Shown in pieces: positions 39,601 to 50,650 of a stretch of 64,000 bases of DNA. The translations under genes and the position numbers were made by a program. The notes under the pieces were generated by a model, which saw only the letters and a program-made list of their open reading frames with translations, searched no databases and had not been told where the DNA came from. This DNA is from Phoronis australis. Taxonomy: Eukaryota; Phoronida; Phoronidae. Location: the NCBI GenBank assembly GCA_002633005.1, contig NMRA01000056.1:1085521-1149520 (forward strand). Reading direction: 5' to 3'. Position 1 is the first letter of the stretch. Every line of letters begins with the position of its first letter.

Positions 39601-42600
39601 ACAACATACAGTGTTTGCCGTCGCCATAGTTTTTAAATGGCATAAAATATACATGCACTTGTATTGTTACTTTTTATGGTGCCTATAGACAATAAGCCAC
39701 AATGCTGCTGGAATGCTGTTTAGGGTGTTAACCAGTACTTTTGTAGGTTTACAAAAAGGTTTGTCATGTCTCAGTACAGTGCTTGTCTCTGGGGAAGTGC
39801 GACCCAATGTTGATCAGGGTGTGTCGTGGATTTGTTTTAAAACATTTCCTAGTTTTTGTGCCGACCTTTTAGTTATTTGTTGCGCTGTATCTATTAGTTA
39901 TTTTTTTAATGCGCCCACATATTTATATGTGGACGCATTATGCCATCATCTCTGTCTGGGCAGCGTCCAGCGTCCGCTGCTCTATCTCCAAAACCCTTTT
40001 ACATACGTTCATGAAATTTGGCACATATGTTCCATTCATGAATGGGACGACAGATCCGACTACCGGTGTGCCCCCTAGTGTCAATTTTAGTTGTTTACGC
40101 TTACCTTTGTATTTTTAAAACGGATTTCCATGAAATTTGGTATGTAGGCACCTATTAGTGAGATGCTATCCTCCCGTTTTTGGATGGATTCGACATAGTT
40201 TGCGCCACCTAATGACCATTTTTACTGTTTTCGAGTCTGTTTTCTTGGGTCCACCCCTCTATCAACCAAACCGCTCAGAGGATGATTGTGAAAATTGGCA
40301 TGTATGTGCTTACTATGAAGAGGACGGTTGATGATGATTTTCCGACGATTTCGACTACTGTGGTTGCTCCTAATGGCAGTTTTGTTTTTTTACGCCTATG
40401 GCTGTATCTCCTAAACCGTTCGCAGGATCTTTACGAAATTTAGTAAGTATATTTATATGATGTTTAACGGACGACGACGACTTTTGGACGGATCGAACTA
40501 CCAGTGTGCCCCCTAGAGGAAATTTTATTTTTTTACGTTTACTTTTGTATCTTCAAAAGTCCTAAACGAATTTTCTAACGATATCAACTACTGTGGTGCC
40601 TCCTAGTGGCAGTTTTGTTTTTGTTGTGCCTATGGCTGTATTTCCTAAACCGTTCACAGGATCTTTACTTAATTTAGCAAGTGTATTTATATGATGGTGA
40701 CTACAGATGACGACGACTTTCGGACAGATCTGACTACTGCTGTGCCCCCTTGTGGCAATTTTAGTTTTTTACGTTTAACTCAGTATCTTCAAAGGTCCTC
40801 AACAGATTTTCATAAAATTTTAAATATAGGCATCTATTGGTGTGATGAGGCTATCTGCCTGTTTTTGGATAGAATCAAGGTGTTTTGCACCACCTAGTGG
40901 CCATTTTTGCTGTTTTCAAATCTTGTTTTTAGTGTCGGCCCCTGTATCAACCAAATCATTTGAAAATTGGCATATATATTCTCAGTGTGAAGACGACCTT
41001 TGATGATGGTGACTGACTACTGTGGTGCCTCCTAGTGGTAGTTTTGTTTTGTGCCCATAGTTTCATCTCCTAAACCCACTGTAGGATCTTTCAAAATTTT
41101 GTAAGTGTATCTATATGAAGATAACAACAGACGACGACGACTTTCAGGCGGATCCAACGGACACTGTGCCCACTAGTGGCAATTTCATTTTATTCTGTTT
41201 TCCTTTGTTTCTCTGAAGTTCTTTGACAGATTTTTATGAAATATGCATGTTCCTGTTTTTAGATGGATTGTATGTTTTTGCGCCATCTAGTGGCCATTTT
41301 TATGATACAAATAAATAACCCTAAAAGCACACCATTTGCAATGCTTTCTTGGGCGCATTTCAATGCTCCGCGTTGCTCTTGTTTGTCTTGTACAGTGATT
41401 ATATTACGGTAACTAGTTCCATCTTTGACTTCAATTTAACTGTATTTAGTAAGTTACTTTAGATTTTTGTTTTTAAACACACTCTGTTTCAACTCAGGAC
41501 TTCTGAAAGACTACCTACGCGAACTGCCGGTGCCGTTATTCAACACAGAGCTTTATGAAGTCGTTTACGTGGCCATTGAGAGTGGCGAGAATCAAGAGAC
41601 TGGCAGCTTGATGTTTAAAGTGCTGGAATGTCTGCCTAAGTCACACCAGGTAAGGATTATTATGGTAGTGGTGACTGTGATGATAATGTTTATGATGATG
41701 ACGACGATGACGATGACGATTATGATGACAATGGGGAAATGTCTCTCGTGATCGATCTCAGGTATGGATAGTGAGGGTGTTGACAGCAGTAGCGATGAGT
41801 ACGACAGTAGTGATGGTGACGGAGTATCTGCCCAAGTCATATCAGGTAAAGACAGAGGGTGTTGGTGGCGATGATGACGATGGTAATGATGAGGATGGTG
41901 ATGACCGTGCGTCTGCCATGATCACTTCTGGTTAGGATAGGGATGTTGATGACAACTGTGACAATGACAAAGCGCACCAATTTCAAAAAAATGAACAACT
42001 AAATAAAAATGAGTTGGCTGTAACATGATCTTTGATCGATTTGTGGCTTAGAATCGTGGAATTTGATGGAATAACGGTATCTACTACTGAAATATGTGAA
42101 GTCTGTTCGAAACCTTTCATTTTGTGAAAGATTTCAGATTCTGTGAATTTCATCTATTTTCTGTTATCGTGGAAAACCAGTGTCTCTATATCTACCAAAG
42201 TCATACCAAGTAAGGACACTGATGAAGGTGATTTTGGTGAAGGTGATGATGGTGACGGTGACACAATGTTTGCCCAACCTCCACCAGGGGGCAGTGGTGG
42301 TAGCAAGGATGACCATGACAGTGATGATGAAGATAACACTGGTGATGATGATGATGATGATTGTGATGATGATGACGATGTCAAATTACCCTTCCAGTTT
42401 TGTGAACTTTGTCCTAGGATTTCTAGAAACTTTTACTTTGTTTGCCGGTCATTTGTTAAATTGCTTGTGACAAACCCGAGGAATGGTATCTCTCCCATGT
42501 CGTTGGTTTAACTAACTAACTGTATCTCTCCCATGTCATTGGTTTAACTAACTAACTGTATCTCTCCCATGTCATTGGTTTTACTAACTAACTGTATCTC

Positions 42601-45600
42601 TCCCATGTCATTGGTTTAACTAACTAACTGTATCTCTCCCATGTCATTGGTTTAACTAACTAAATGCATCTCTCCCATGTCATTGGTTTTACTAACTAAC
42701 TGTATCTCTCCCATGTCATTGGTTTAACTAACTAACTGCATCTCTCCCATGTCATTGGTTTAACTAACTAACTGTATCTCTCCCATGTCATTGGTTTAAC
42801 TAACTAACTGTATCTCTCCCATGTCGTTGGTTTAACTAACTAACTGTATCTCTCCCATGTCGTTGGTTTAACTAACTAACTGTATCTCTCCCATGTCGTT
42901 GGTTTAACTAACTAACTGTATCTCTCCCATGTCGTTGGTTTAACTAACTAACTGCATCTCTCTCATGTCATTGGTTTAACTAACTAACTAACTGTATCTC
43001 TCCCATGTCATTGGTTTAACTAACTAACTGCATCTCTCCCACGTCATTGGTTTAACTAACTAACTGTATCTCTCCCATGTCGTTGGTTTAACTAACTAAC
43101 TGTATCTCTCCCATGTCGTTGGTTTAACTAACTAACTGCATCTCTCCCATGTCATAGTGGGTGTAACTAACTAACGTTATCTCTCCCTTGTCATGGTGGG
43201 TTTAACTACTAATGTCTGAGTAATGGCCGACTTAGCCTACTTCATACGTCTGCCTTTGGCTGTTTCCTGATCTAAGCACATCTTAGTCCCAGTGTTATTT
43301 GTCATTACTGTCACGGCTGACATCTGTTTTCTAATTGCCTCTCTTCTGTTATAAATGTTCTATCACTAATTAGCCAGGCATTGACAAAATGACATTTTCT
43401 TTTCCGAGTTGACATTCAAAGTTATCGTTGTTTTTCAAAAAGCACTTTGTCTATTTGTATTAATAACAAGTGTAACTGAAACGTTTGATGAACCCTCAAT
43501 GTCGGTGGCGAGCGGATTGAAAGAATACTACTAGTTGTGTGTAAAGCCACTGTGGTGGAGAATTGTGTTTTACTTTCGTAATATCTTCAATTGGAATAAA
43601 TAGTTTTTTAAGGTTATATAGGAGCCTTGAAGAATGCCCGAAATTGGCAGATTTCCAAACGTCTTATTTGAGAAATGGATGATGAGATTCATAAGAAACT
43701 TTCGGATACCGTTGCTTTATTCGCTTATCTTCAAAAGTTGTTGGGAATTAGATTTAAACGGATCATCGTTTCCATGATGAGCTATCAAAAATTGGGCTTC
43801 TGTGATTTTTATGAAAAAGTGAAAACAATAATGAAATTTAAATATAAGCACAACCCCGAAAATCACTTTCGCATTATATCCAGGTTCTCAATCCTACTCT
43901 TGCATTCATTTACTAGTAAGACGGAGCTCAGAGGAGTAAGGGACAACTTTGAAGAATGAAATGATAACTTAAAAACTGTAACTGTGTCTTTTAGATTTCA
44001 CATTGAACATGGATATCAATTGAAATTTGGTCGTGTTACTGATGCTGTTGTTTTACCAGGAAGGTACATTTTTTTGTTAAATTTGCTTAAAACCATGGAT
44101 CACATGACCCAATTATTGGTAAATTGATATAAAGTCAGAAATTCAACAGGTTTTCTGTTTTCAGGAAAATGTCCATTTCTTGAGTTAAACTCTTTATTTT
44201 TATAGTTGTGTGGCCGAATACCCAGAGTTTTCGATTAGGTCCTATGTACATGACCTACGGTAACCTTTACTCTACAAGTAGCATGGCTGCTACTATACGT
44301 TATTGTAAAAAACATTACGTAAATTTAAGCATTTCAAGAAAGCCTTAAAAAGACAGGAAAGTGATAATTTTAGAGCAATTCTGTTAGCCCAAATTTGGTA
44401 TTTTTTGTGTCAGTCTGTCAGTTCTGAGGTTATTTTGCATTTAAATTCACTGTTGTGTCTTGGCAGTTAAACTCTTCCCTCTTGTTTTCAGCTGAAAAGT
44501 CCATAAAAGAAACTCGACTTCAGCCCAGTTTTGTCAGAACGTGTTCTTAAGTGATCTTCTTTCAAAACATAATCGAATCAAAATAAATATAATTTGTTAT
44601 GTAGTTTTCAAAGTGTAGCTTTCGAATTTCTGGTGGCACTTCAATAAAATGTCCTCCACAGCTGAACAGCATCAAACTTCATTTTTTACGAATTGTCAGC
44701 AAAAAAGAAGTAGTGCAAGACTACAATTTGATAAATTCTCTTTGTATTCTAAACTGGTGAAGAGGAAAGAGTGTCTTTAAGTTGGTTTAGGTATAAACAT
44801 TGATGTTTAGGAGTGACAGATGTTCTTGTAGAACTGACAACTGGGGTCGCTGTAATCTGTAAAAGCAGCAGGTGGCCACATGGGCCTGGCACTGCTCAAG
44901 TCTGTACATTCTTGTAACCTGATTGGTTGATAATAGTTACCAATGGGGACAACTTCATCTCATGAGTCTGTCCTTGATTTGCTTAACTTGTGCTGGTGTT
45001 TAGTCTGTGATTGTTATAAATGGGGTGCTGGGTAAACAGTAGTGTCTACCCTAGGCAAAAAATTGAAAATAATGATGTTATCTTGTATGTGTGAACAAGA
45101 TATAGCATTCCATCAGTTGGCAGCAGTTCCAGTCAAATGCTGCACCATTCATAAACTGGCTAAAATGTTGACGGGAGTAGAGGGTACAGGGGGTAGAGGG
45201 TACAGGGTACAGGGGGTAGAGGGTACAGGGGACAGGGGGTAGAGGGTGTAGAGGGTACAGGGGATAGAGGGTACAGGGGGCAGAGGGTACAGAGGGCAGA
45301 GGTTACAGGGGGTAGAGGGTGCCACCACACATTCAAAAAACAGACCAGTGGGTCCACGATACAATACCAGCTCTAGACCATCCTTTACATTTAGCTTGTC
45401 GACACTGGTAGGTCTTGTTTGTTGAGCAAATGATAAGAATCACCATAGAAACGCTATTTTGTGATACATTTCTGGTGACATAGAACTCGTTAGAAAAAGG
45501 AGAGCAAACTTTTCACGTTGATATTTCACACACATAATGCTCCAGTCAGCCTACACCATTAAAGACAGATGAGTAAGATCTCATTCATCATTCTTATGCC

Positions 45601-48005
45601 TGGAGCGGCCATGACTAATACAATGAACTTTTGGCTATGTTGTCGCTGGTACTATTTTCTCTTGACAAAAAGTTCTAATTGATTTATATAGAAATCACTC
45701 CAAGAATACCCACTTAGTCATGACTACGATACATAAATGTCTCTCCATTTAGTTGATATGCAAATGAGACCTCGGCAGCTAATCCTGTTTTTCATTTACC
45801 CTGAACGAAAAGATTTACAATGCCATGAATAATCGCTGTATTCATAAAGAAAAACGCTCACGTTAAGTGAAATGCCTGCTTCGTATTTTCAGAAATTATA
45901 CTTTTAAACATCATGGTCGGTGATATACCCACTGACAAAATTTATACAGATTAATCTTTTTGTTACTTAGATGCATCCTTGCCTTTAGATTGTCTATTTA
46001 TCAGGAACAGAAGGCAAGCATTTCACTATACCTGGGTTTTAACCTGCCTCGGCTATTCAAGTAAACGTCCACACCAACTTCTCAAAAGTTCTTAGTGATT
46101 GAATGATGAACAGGAGACATTTAGAATTAGGTCGGGTCAAATGAAAAGAAATAAGTTTCCAGCTGCTTCCGTCTACCAAGAGAGACCATGCACTGTAATT
46201 TTGTAAAAAGTCAGATTATTAGTGAGTTCTTGGGAAGAGCTGCAAGTTTGTCATTGGCTAAGCCCGCTCAGAGCATAAAATAACGTCCATTAGCCCATAA
46301 AATGACCTTATGTAACCCATGCTCATTGCATAAAATGACCTATGGGAAAAGCCTCGTCTTGAACAACCATGAACTCTTTGTTCTTTCTAAATCCAGAAAT
46401 CACTTCAATCTGAGAAAGAAACATTTGTTAACATGTGGTCTGAATCAAAAGTAATTTTTTGACGGGAGATAGTTTTAGAAGCTTTGATAGAAAAGTAGTT
46501 GGATATGTCGATAAACTTTTCTGTCTTATTTCTGCAGGACACTCTGGTGATGTTACTAGACCATCTCAAACGTGTAACATTGAATAGCGACGTGAACAAG
46601 ATGACGACTCAGAACATCTCCGTCTGCTTCGGTCCTGTCCTGCTCTACACCTCTCCGGAGAGTCCGACGGACATGAAAAGCGCCAACGATTTCAAGCGAC
46701 ACCTGGAGGTGCTTGAGTTTCTGTTGAAAGTCTGGCCAGAGAACCGAGGTTCGTCGAAATGCTTCGAGCGAGTTTGATTGGCTGCCGCAGCTGCCTGCGG
46801 TCGGGAGGTACCAGGGTGTGTGGAGGTGGCCGTCTGGTGTGTCTAGTTGATGTCGTTTGTTTGTCTGCTATAATGTGTTCAATCAATGCCCTTGGATTTC
46901 TTTGCTCACCTGTCCTCACAACACAAGCTTTGAATATGTTTGATAGGCTGTCACAGTCGCAGTTGAGAGCTGCCACTGTATGCGTGTGTGTGAGTGTAGG
47001 ATCAGATTGTTGAGATGTAGACCATGGTTGATGTTGTTTGTCCGTCTGCCTCTGTGTTGAGTCAAATGCCTCGAAATTTTTACAGTCACAATTCTTAAGC
47101 TTTGAACACTATTGATTGTCAGACGTTGGTCGATAGGTGTTGCGTGTGTGTGTTTGTCAGTGCGTGTTAGTTACGTTGATGTCGCTTTTGTGTCTCGCTG
47201 GTTGTGATTTGCTGCTGTTGTCATAGCAGATGTCATTTGAGAATTATCATGTGTTGCGTGTTCGTGTGTTTGTGTGCAGTACTTAGTTGAATGGATGTTA
47301 CACGTCAGCTTCTGTCACCAATCACAGCAGTAACACGATTACATGCGTACCAGAAAAGAGATTTAGCGGTATTTGTCATGCCGTTACAAGAAAATATTAT
47401 TTAATCGAGTATCCGTTCAATTTGTTGGTCTAACAGTTTACAAGTTTTGTCCCCTTGTATGAAAGATAGGACAAAGTCTCTTTCTCTCTGAGTGGAGTTA
47501 AGTGGAAATGAATTCCGCAATATTCTTTTCATAAGGCAGTGGACAAATACTGTGGAATTGTCCTAGAAAAAGATTGTTCAAGGAGGGTTGACATCATTAG
47601 TGTGACCTTGCCATCAGAGATATTTTATGTAAATTTTCAAGAACTGTGAGCAGACGGTCCCAGGTCCATTCCTGGGCTATTCACAGTTCATTGCACCATT
47701 CGTCCCTGTGATTGTGTCATGTTACCTGGTTTCCAGTGTACCAATCAAACTTGGCCATGATGGTTAGGTTATTGGAGTACTGCTTAATTCGATGACTCAA
47801 TTTTCTGAAGAAAAGTTACAGATTAGTATGTGAAAATGTAGTAACCATTGGGTGCTATGACGTAGTAACCATCGGGTGCTTATGACAAGCTTGCTATGCC
47901 AATTTTTTTTTCTTTTTAGACTGGCGCAGACGAATGAGCGGTGCTATACGACGGAAAGCGAGCCCCCAGAGAGCAGAGAATGGGGATAGAATCAGTCACT
48001 GCTAA
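32578..48005 (+). CDS. SYDE/SYD-1-like Rho GTPase-activating protein (C2 + RhoGAP), 3' part of gene
   Basis: Four exons, 32578-33651, 41498-41649, 46538-46748 and 47920-48005, join in consistent phase (1, 0, 1) with GT-AG introns and end at TAA. The product has a Ser/Pro/Arg-rich leader, a C2 domain (about 33010-33360) and a RhoGAP domain running across the first three exons. The RhoGAP motifs are intact: GIYRLCGS with the arginine finger, LLKDYLRELPVPLF, and NKMTTQNISVCFGPVLL. RhoGAPs stimulate GTP hydrolysis by Rho-family GTPases. The C2-RhoGAP order and the GIYRLCGS/LKDYLRELP wording match the SYDE1/SYDE2/SYD-1 family, which organises presynaptic active zones and the cytoskeleton. Invertebrate SYD-1 proteins also carry an N-terminal PDZ domain; no such exon was found upstream, so the gene start is missing. 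Family assignment is from motif recognition only. Confidence 0.88.
33967..34544. mobile_element. Inverted-repeat element, family 3, in intron of SYDE-like gene
   Basis: The left end GTTATGTAGAACCCTTAAGA and AAAATGTCCAAACTTGGCCA pairs with the right end, whose reverse complement reads GTTATGCAAGGACCCTAGAA and AAATACCAAATTTGGCTAAT. The element is about 578 bp with no coding. Related left-end sequence occurs near 43634, 48711 and 55637. Confidence 0.65.
39092..39268. mobile_element. Small inverted-repeat element, family 1, degenerate copy
   Basis: The left end AGGCTTTTTACTCTCATAAA matches the 7.3-kb copy, and a weaker right end near 39240-39268 has ATAGGGAGTATTATGATTTT. It is preceded by a short GGTGAAA triplication at 39058-39083. 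It lies inside the first visible intron of the SYDE-like gene. Confidence 0.45.
39908..41359. mobile_element. 1.45-kb non-coding element with higher-order internal repeats
   Basis: It is bounded by AATGCGCCCA at 39908 and TGGGCGCATT at 41350. The left edge is also a 32-bp hairpin (39908-39939, ACATAT/ATATGT stem, one mismatch). Inside, ten diverged copies of a CCTAGTGGC-type word start units of three kinds: A (...CAATTTTA...ACGTTTAC), B (...CCATTTTTACTGTTTTC) and C (...CAGTTTTGTTTT...CCTAAACCG). Their order is A-B-C-A-C-A-B-C-A-B. Short GACGACGACGACTTT words precede most A units. No protein is encoded. Confidence 0.7.
41498..41649 (+). CDS. SYDE-like gene, exon b: central RhoGAP
   Basis: The exon is 152 bases long. 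The acceptor AACTCAG ends at 41497 and the donor CACCAG/GTAAGG starts at 41650. It encodes GLLKDYLRELPVPLFNTEL and ends in LECLPKSHQ, the conserved RhoGAP helix with the catalytic-site lysine and arginine. The phase-1 join with the previous exon creates Gly (VTG-LLKDY) and the exon ends in phase 0. Diverged copies of its last about 20 bases plus the donor recur downstream in the intron. Confidence 0.93.
41624..42300 (+). repeat. Minisatellite that appears seeded by an exon/donor splice junction
   Basis: The real junction TGCCTAAGTCACACCAG/GTAAGG at 41650 is echoed by CCCAAGTCATATCAG/GTAAAG (41846), GTGATCGATCTCAG/GTATGG (41762), CATGATCACTTCTG/GTTAGG (41931), ACCAAAGTCATACCAA/GTAAGG (42210) and CCAACCTCCACCAG/GGGG (42287). 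Each is followed by GATGATGAC-type triplets. Adjacent spacings of 84-85 bases define the unit; about 200 bases of unrelated sequence interrupt the array. Confidence 0.75.
42486..43216. repeat. 36-bp satellite, about 20 copies
   Basis: The unit GTATCTCTCCCATGTCATTG plus GTTTAACTAACTAACT repeats head to tail with no spacers. Variants are GTCGTTGG versus GTCATTGG and TGCATCTC versus TGTATCTC; one unit has an extra AACT. The last two units decay (GTCATAGTGGGTGTAAC). It lies in intron 2 of the SYDE-like gene. Confidence 0.97.
43885..43955 (-). mobile_element. SINE tail fragment related to the 2.8-kb copy
   Basis: The stretch around GGAGCTCAGAGGAGTAAGG matches the body of the SINE at 2810-2860 in the same orientation with scattered mismatches. 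The tRNA-like head is missing, so this is a truncated copy inside the second intron of the SYDE-like gene. Confidence 0.4.
45172..45321. repeat. G-rich minisatellite GGGTAGAG/GGTACAGG
   Basis: Alternating GGGGTAGAGGGTACAG-type units fill 150 bases of intron 2. Every turn has G-runs of 3-5 on the plus (sense) strand, so both DNA and nascent RNA could form G-quadruplexes. Pro/Leu/Tyr open frames on the minus strand are artefacts of the repeat. Confidence 0.92.
46538..46748 (+). CDS. SYDE-like gene, exon c: C-terminal RhoGAP
   Basis: The exon is 211 bases long. The acceptor TTTCTGCAG ends at 46537. It starts DTLVMLLDHLKRV and contains NKMTTQNISVCFGPVLL, the conserved Asn-Lys-Met and Asn/Phe-Gly-Pro core of RhoGAP folds. 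It ends ...FLLKVWPENR with a phase-1 donor GAG/GTTCGT at 46749. Reading through this weak donor would give a short alternative end (GSSKCFERV, TGA at 46775-46777). The spliced version is preferred because the next exon joins in frame to a coherent basic tail. Confidence 0.9.
46749..47919 (+). other. Intron of SYDE-like gene between exons c and d (1.2 kb)
   Basis: TG-rich (GTGTGTGTG words around 46985 and 47140-47280), ending in a T-rich tract and TTTTTAG. No other structure was seen. Confidence 0.65.
47920..48005 (+). CDS. SYDE-like gene, terminal exon d: basic C-terminal tail
   Basis: A strong acceptor (an uninterrupted T-rich tract, then TTTTTAG ending at 47919) opens an 86-base exon. The phase-1 join gives Asp, then WRRRMSGAIRRKASPQRAEN, and the frame ends HC-TAA at 48003-48005. 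The short Arg/Lys/Ser tail after the RhoGAP domain could be a phosphorylation or membrane-contact segment. This exon was found from splice signal and frame compatibility, not from homology, so it is less certain than the others. Confidence 0.7.
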
Positions 48006-48690
48006 CCACCGATTACGAAGGAGGAACAGAGGCAGGTGCCGTGCTTGAACCTTGGCTCGCGAAATTTCCGTGGCATGCATGAACGTTGAATTTCTTTTGA
48101 GACACTTCACAAATTGGTGGGTGTGTTTCCTGGTGACAGTGTGTTGGTGGATTTTCATCCGCTTTGTTTAATTGTCAGCAGCTGGTTTTGTGAGTAGGAG
48201 TTGGCATCAGGTTGTAACGCAGACATTCTGGGTTGTGAATTGCTAGTTTTCTACCGTAAAGTAAGGTTAAAGAAACCCGTGCCCTATGTTGTCATGGGTC
48301 AGTGGATTTTTACTTGCACACAGTTCATTAAGGTTTTAACATGTTTTTATTCGAAATGAGCTTTTATCATCAAAAAAATTATCATAAAAATACAGTTTTA
48401 TTACAGGTTTCCCTGAGGATTTGAGAAAAGGTAATTGTCACTGGCCTTGGGTACGTTCAAATGGAAGTGGGTGTACCCAACACCTGCCTCCCGTTCAGTA
48501 ACGCTAGGACCTCGCTAAAAAGCAAGACCGCGAGATTACGCGAGATATTACCGTGTATTTTAAATACGAACACGTGACTTTGAACGCACGCCAGGTGACA
48601 GTTACTCTATCTCGAATCACCAGGGACACCTGAAATAGAACTCGATTTTTAAATTTATTTTCATTTTGATGATAAAAGTCCTTTATAAAT

Positions 48691-48833
48691 AATAAAATGT
48701 TTTATGTAGTACCCTAGAAAATGTACAGATTTTGGAACATCATATCTTAGAAATTGCTGATCAGATTACTATAAAACACACACAAACTATGCACTGTTTC
48801 CAAGACACTGTTAGAAACTGATTTCAAAATAAA
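48691..48833 (+). promoter_or_regulatory. Candidate polyadenylation signals for the SYDE-like gene
   Basis: AATAAA occurs at 48691-48696 and again at 48828-48833, roughly 0.7-0.8 kb after the TAA stop on the same strand. Either would give a plausible 3' UTR, but such hexamers are common in AT-rich DNA. Confidence 0.3.
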
Positions 48834-50253
48834 GATTGTTGTTCATGTCAAAAACAAGGTACAGTACGTTTTTCGTATGCCAACGCCTGATCTGTCAGTA
48901 CAGCGTGAGTCATTTCTAAATAGTAAATGGGCTGTATCCCTCTCCCGGGTTCTTCTGTTCTAAATTTCCGTAGTTCGTGACTCAGTTTGGCTCAGGTTGG
49001 TGTACCGTTGATTCTTTACGTTTTAGTTTTGAAACCTAAGTTTATACAAGACGTCCTTCACATTGCTTAGTTGTAGAAAAAATGGAATTGCTCAGGTATG
49101 TGTGTCACCACAAAATTGGTCTGTTGTAAGGGGATGTATTTTGGAAGAATTTGAAAGAGACTAGAGTGTTTGTCCCTGTGTTTCATTAAAACGCCTGTCT
49201 GATATGGGCTATTGACTTTGTTTTGGGTTCTTGAGCAGACCGTATAATTGAACCCCTTGGATAACTTGCACTGCCCATTGCTTTTGTGTCACTAACTAAA
49301 CTCTGTCGAGAGAAATGACATTATATTATCGTATATTTATCAGCTATTGGCCAGAGATTTATTGACTTGTGTAGATGTAATTTCATAGAATTATATTTTT
49401 ATGACAACCAGTTTGTGATATTATGTGCGCTATTATTGATACCTTGTAAATAGGTCAAAAGTTCATTATAATTGTCTTTCACATTTGTACTTAAAGCCCT
49501 ACAGTCTTCTCAGAAGGCCTGGTGTCTGTTTTATGAAAAGTGACCTAAAACTTAAGATAGAAATTTCGTCTCACGCTCCACACAGCTATTTCTGAAAAAT
49601 ATGTAAATCTCTTAGTCAATCAAAATTGCAAAGTCTCTGAAAATATGCGCATAACTGCTAGTTTCTAAGGTAGTTTCTGTTAATTATTTCTAGACTGGTA
49701 TGCGCTCATAACCGCTTGGCTTAACTTTTATTCACTTACTGTTAAGTGTGATCCAAATAAATGGGAGCCTGAGACGGAATTTCTGTCCTAAGTCTTTAGT
49801 CTTTTCATGAAACAGTCCTCTGGTATTGTAACGTATGACTGTCGATTTTGTTGTGGCTTTGTTTTTTCTTTAGCTAATTGTCTGAAAAACTTTAATGATC
49901 TGAACGTTTTTTTTCATGTTTCGCCTGTTATTTATAAAATTGAAGTGTGATTCATATGTCAATTTCATGCAATATGGATTGGGTTTATTTTTGCTTTTTT
50001 TCAGGAACTTGGGTCTCAGGGTCACCCTGATGTTAAGTTTCCCTGTAGACAATAATGTCACATTGAAGGTAGTGCAAACTTACCATCAGTTAGAGTTAAA
50101 GTCTACATTTCTAAAGCTGTCAATAATCTACGTTCAGTCATAAAAATAGGCTTTCGATTGACACCTCTTGGTGGTATATGACTAGTCTCAACTTGGTGCT
50201 TACTAAGACAGGAAGTGGTTTATGAGTTTGGAAAGATCTGACAGTTTGGTATT

Positions 50254-50325
50254 GCATGAGACCTGAGGCTGAATGCGTTAGACCCGAGGCTGAATGCGCG
50301 AGACTCGAGGCTGAATGCGTAACAA
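50254..50325. repeat. Three 23-bp tandem units
   Basis: GCATGAGACCTGAGGCTGAAT, GCGTTAGACCCGAGGCTGAAT and GCGCGAGACTCGAGGCTGAAT follow one another, ending GCGTAAC. It is intergenic. Confidence 0.85.
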
Positions 50326-50650
50326 CGAACGGTGTAAAAAGCCAACTTCAAAACCCAGAAATCACCATTAATTCTACTATTACAGGGAAAACGTTGAGGC
50401 AATTTTGCAATCATTATAGATGGTGAAAAGTTAGTTTTTGACGTTAGGTTGGTTTATTGCATCATTAAATGCCAATATCTTCTTAAGGTTAGCTTAGAAT
50501 TCACTGACTGATGGTACGCGTTTTCCGATTTAAACTANGTGTGACATTAACCTACATGATAACAAAAATGCAAATTCTTAGGTTCAGGCTTGCTCAGTTT
50601 TGTCACTTGTTACTTTTTATTAGTTTATTACATAAGATATGTTTAGATGC

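Larger units (their letters stand above)
33652..41497 (+). other. Intron of SYDE-like gene between exons a and b (7.8 kb)
   Basis: Donor GTAAGA and acceptor CAACTCAG, interrupting the RhoGAP domain. It contains the family-3 element, the family-1 copy and the 1.45-kb higher-order-repeat element. 35,000-39,000 shows only short open frames. Confidence 0.9.
41650..46537 (+). other. Intron of SYDE-like gene between exons b and c (4.9 kb)
   Basis: Begins GTAAGG and ends CTGCAG. It holds the splice-junction minisatellite, GAT triplet tracts, the 36-bp satellite, a SINE fragment, the G-rich minisatellite and a short cluster of CATAAAATGACC words at 46275-46340. Confidence 0.9.

Noticed and set aside
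42143-42511. Asp-rich open frame (plus) and Ser-rich frame (minus)
   Set aside because: Produced by GAT/ATC triplet repeats in an intron; no splice or homology support.
42486-43216. Regular 36-bp repeats resembling a CRISPR array
   Set aside because: Units are contiguous with no unique spacers, inside an intron of an animal gene.
45149-45364. Pro/Leu/Tyr-repeat open frames on the minus strand
   Set aside because: Translation of the G-rich minisatellite; the same pattern appears in two frames.
46749-46777. Stop directly after the RhoGAP exon (GSSKCFERV end)
   Set aside because: The spliced path to 47920 is in phase, has a strong acceptor and gives a coherent tail; the read-through form is kept as an alternative only.
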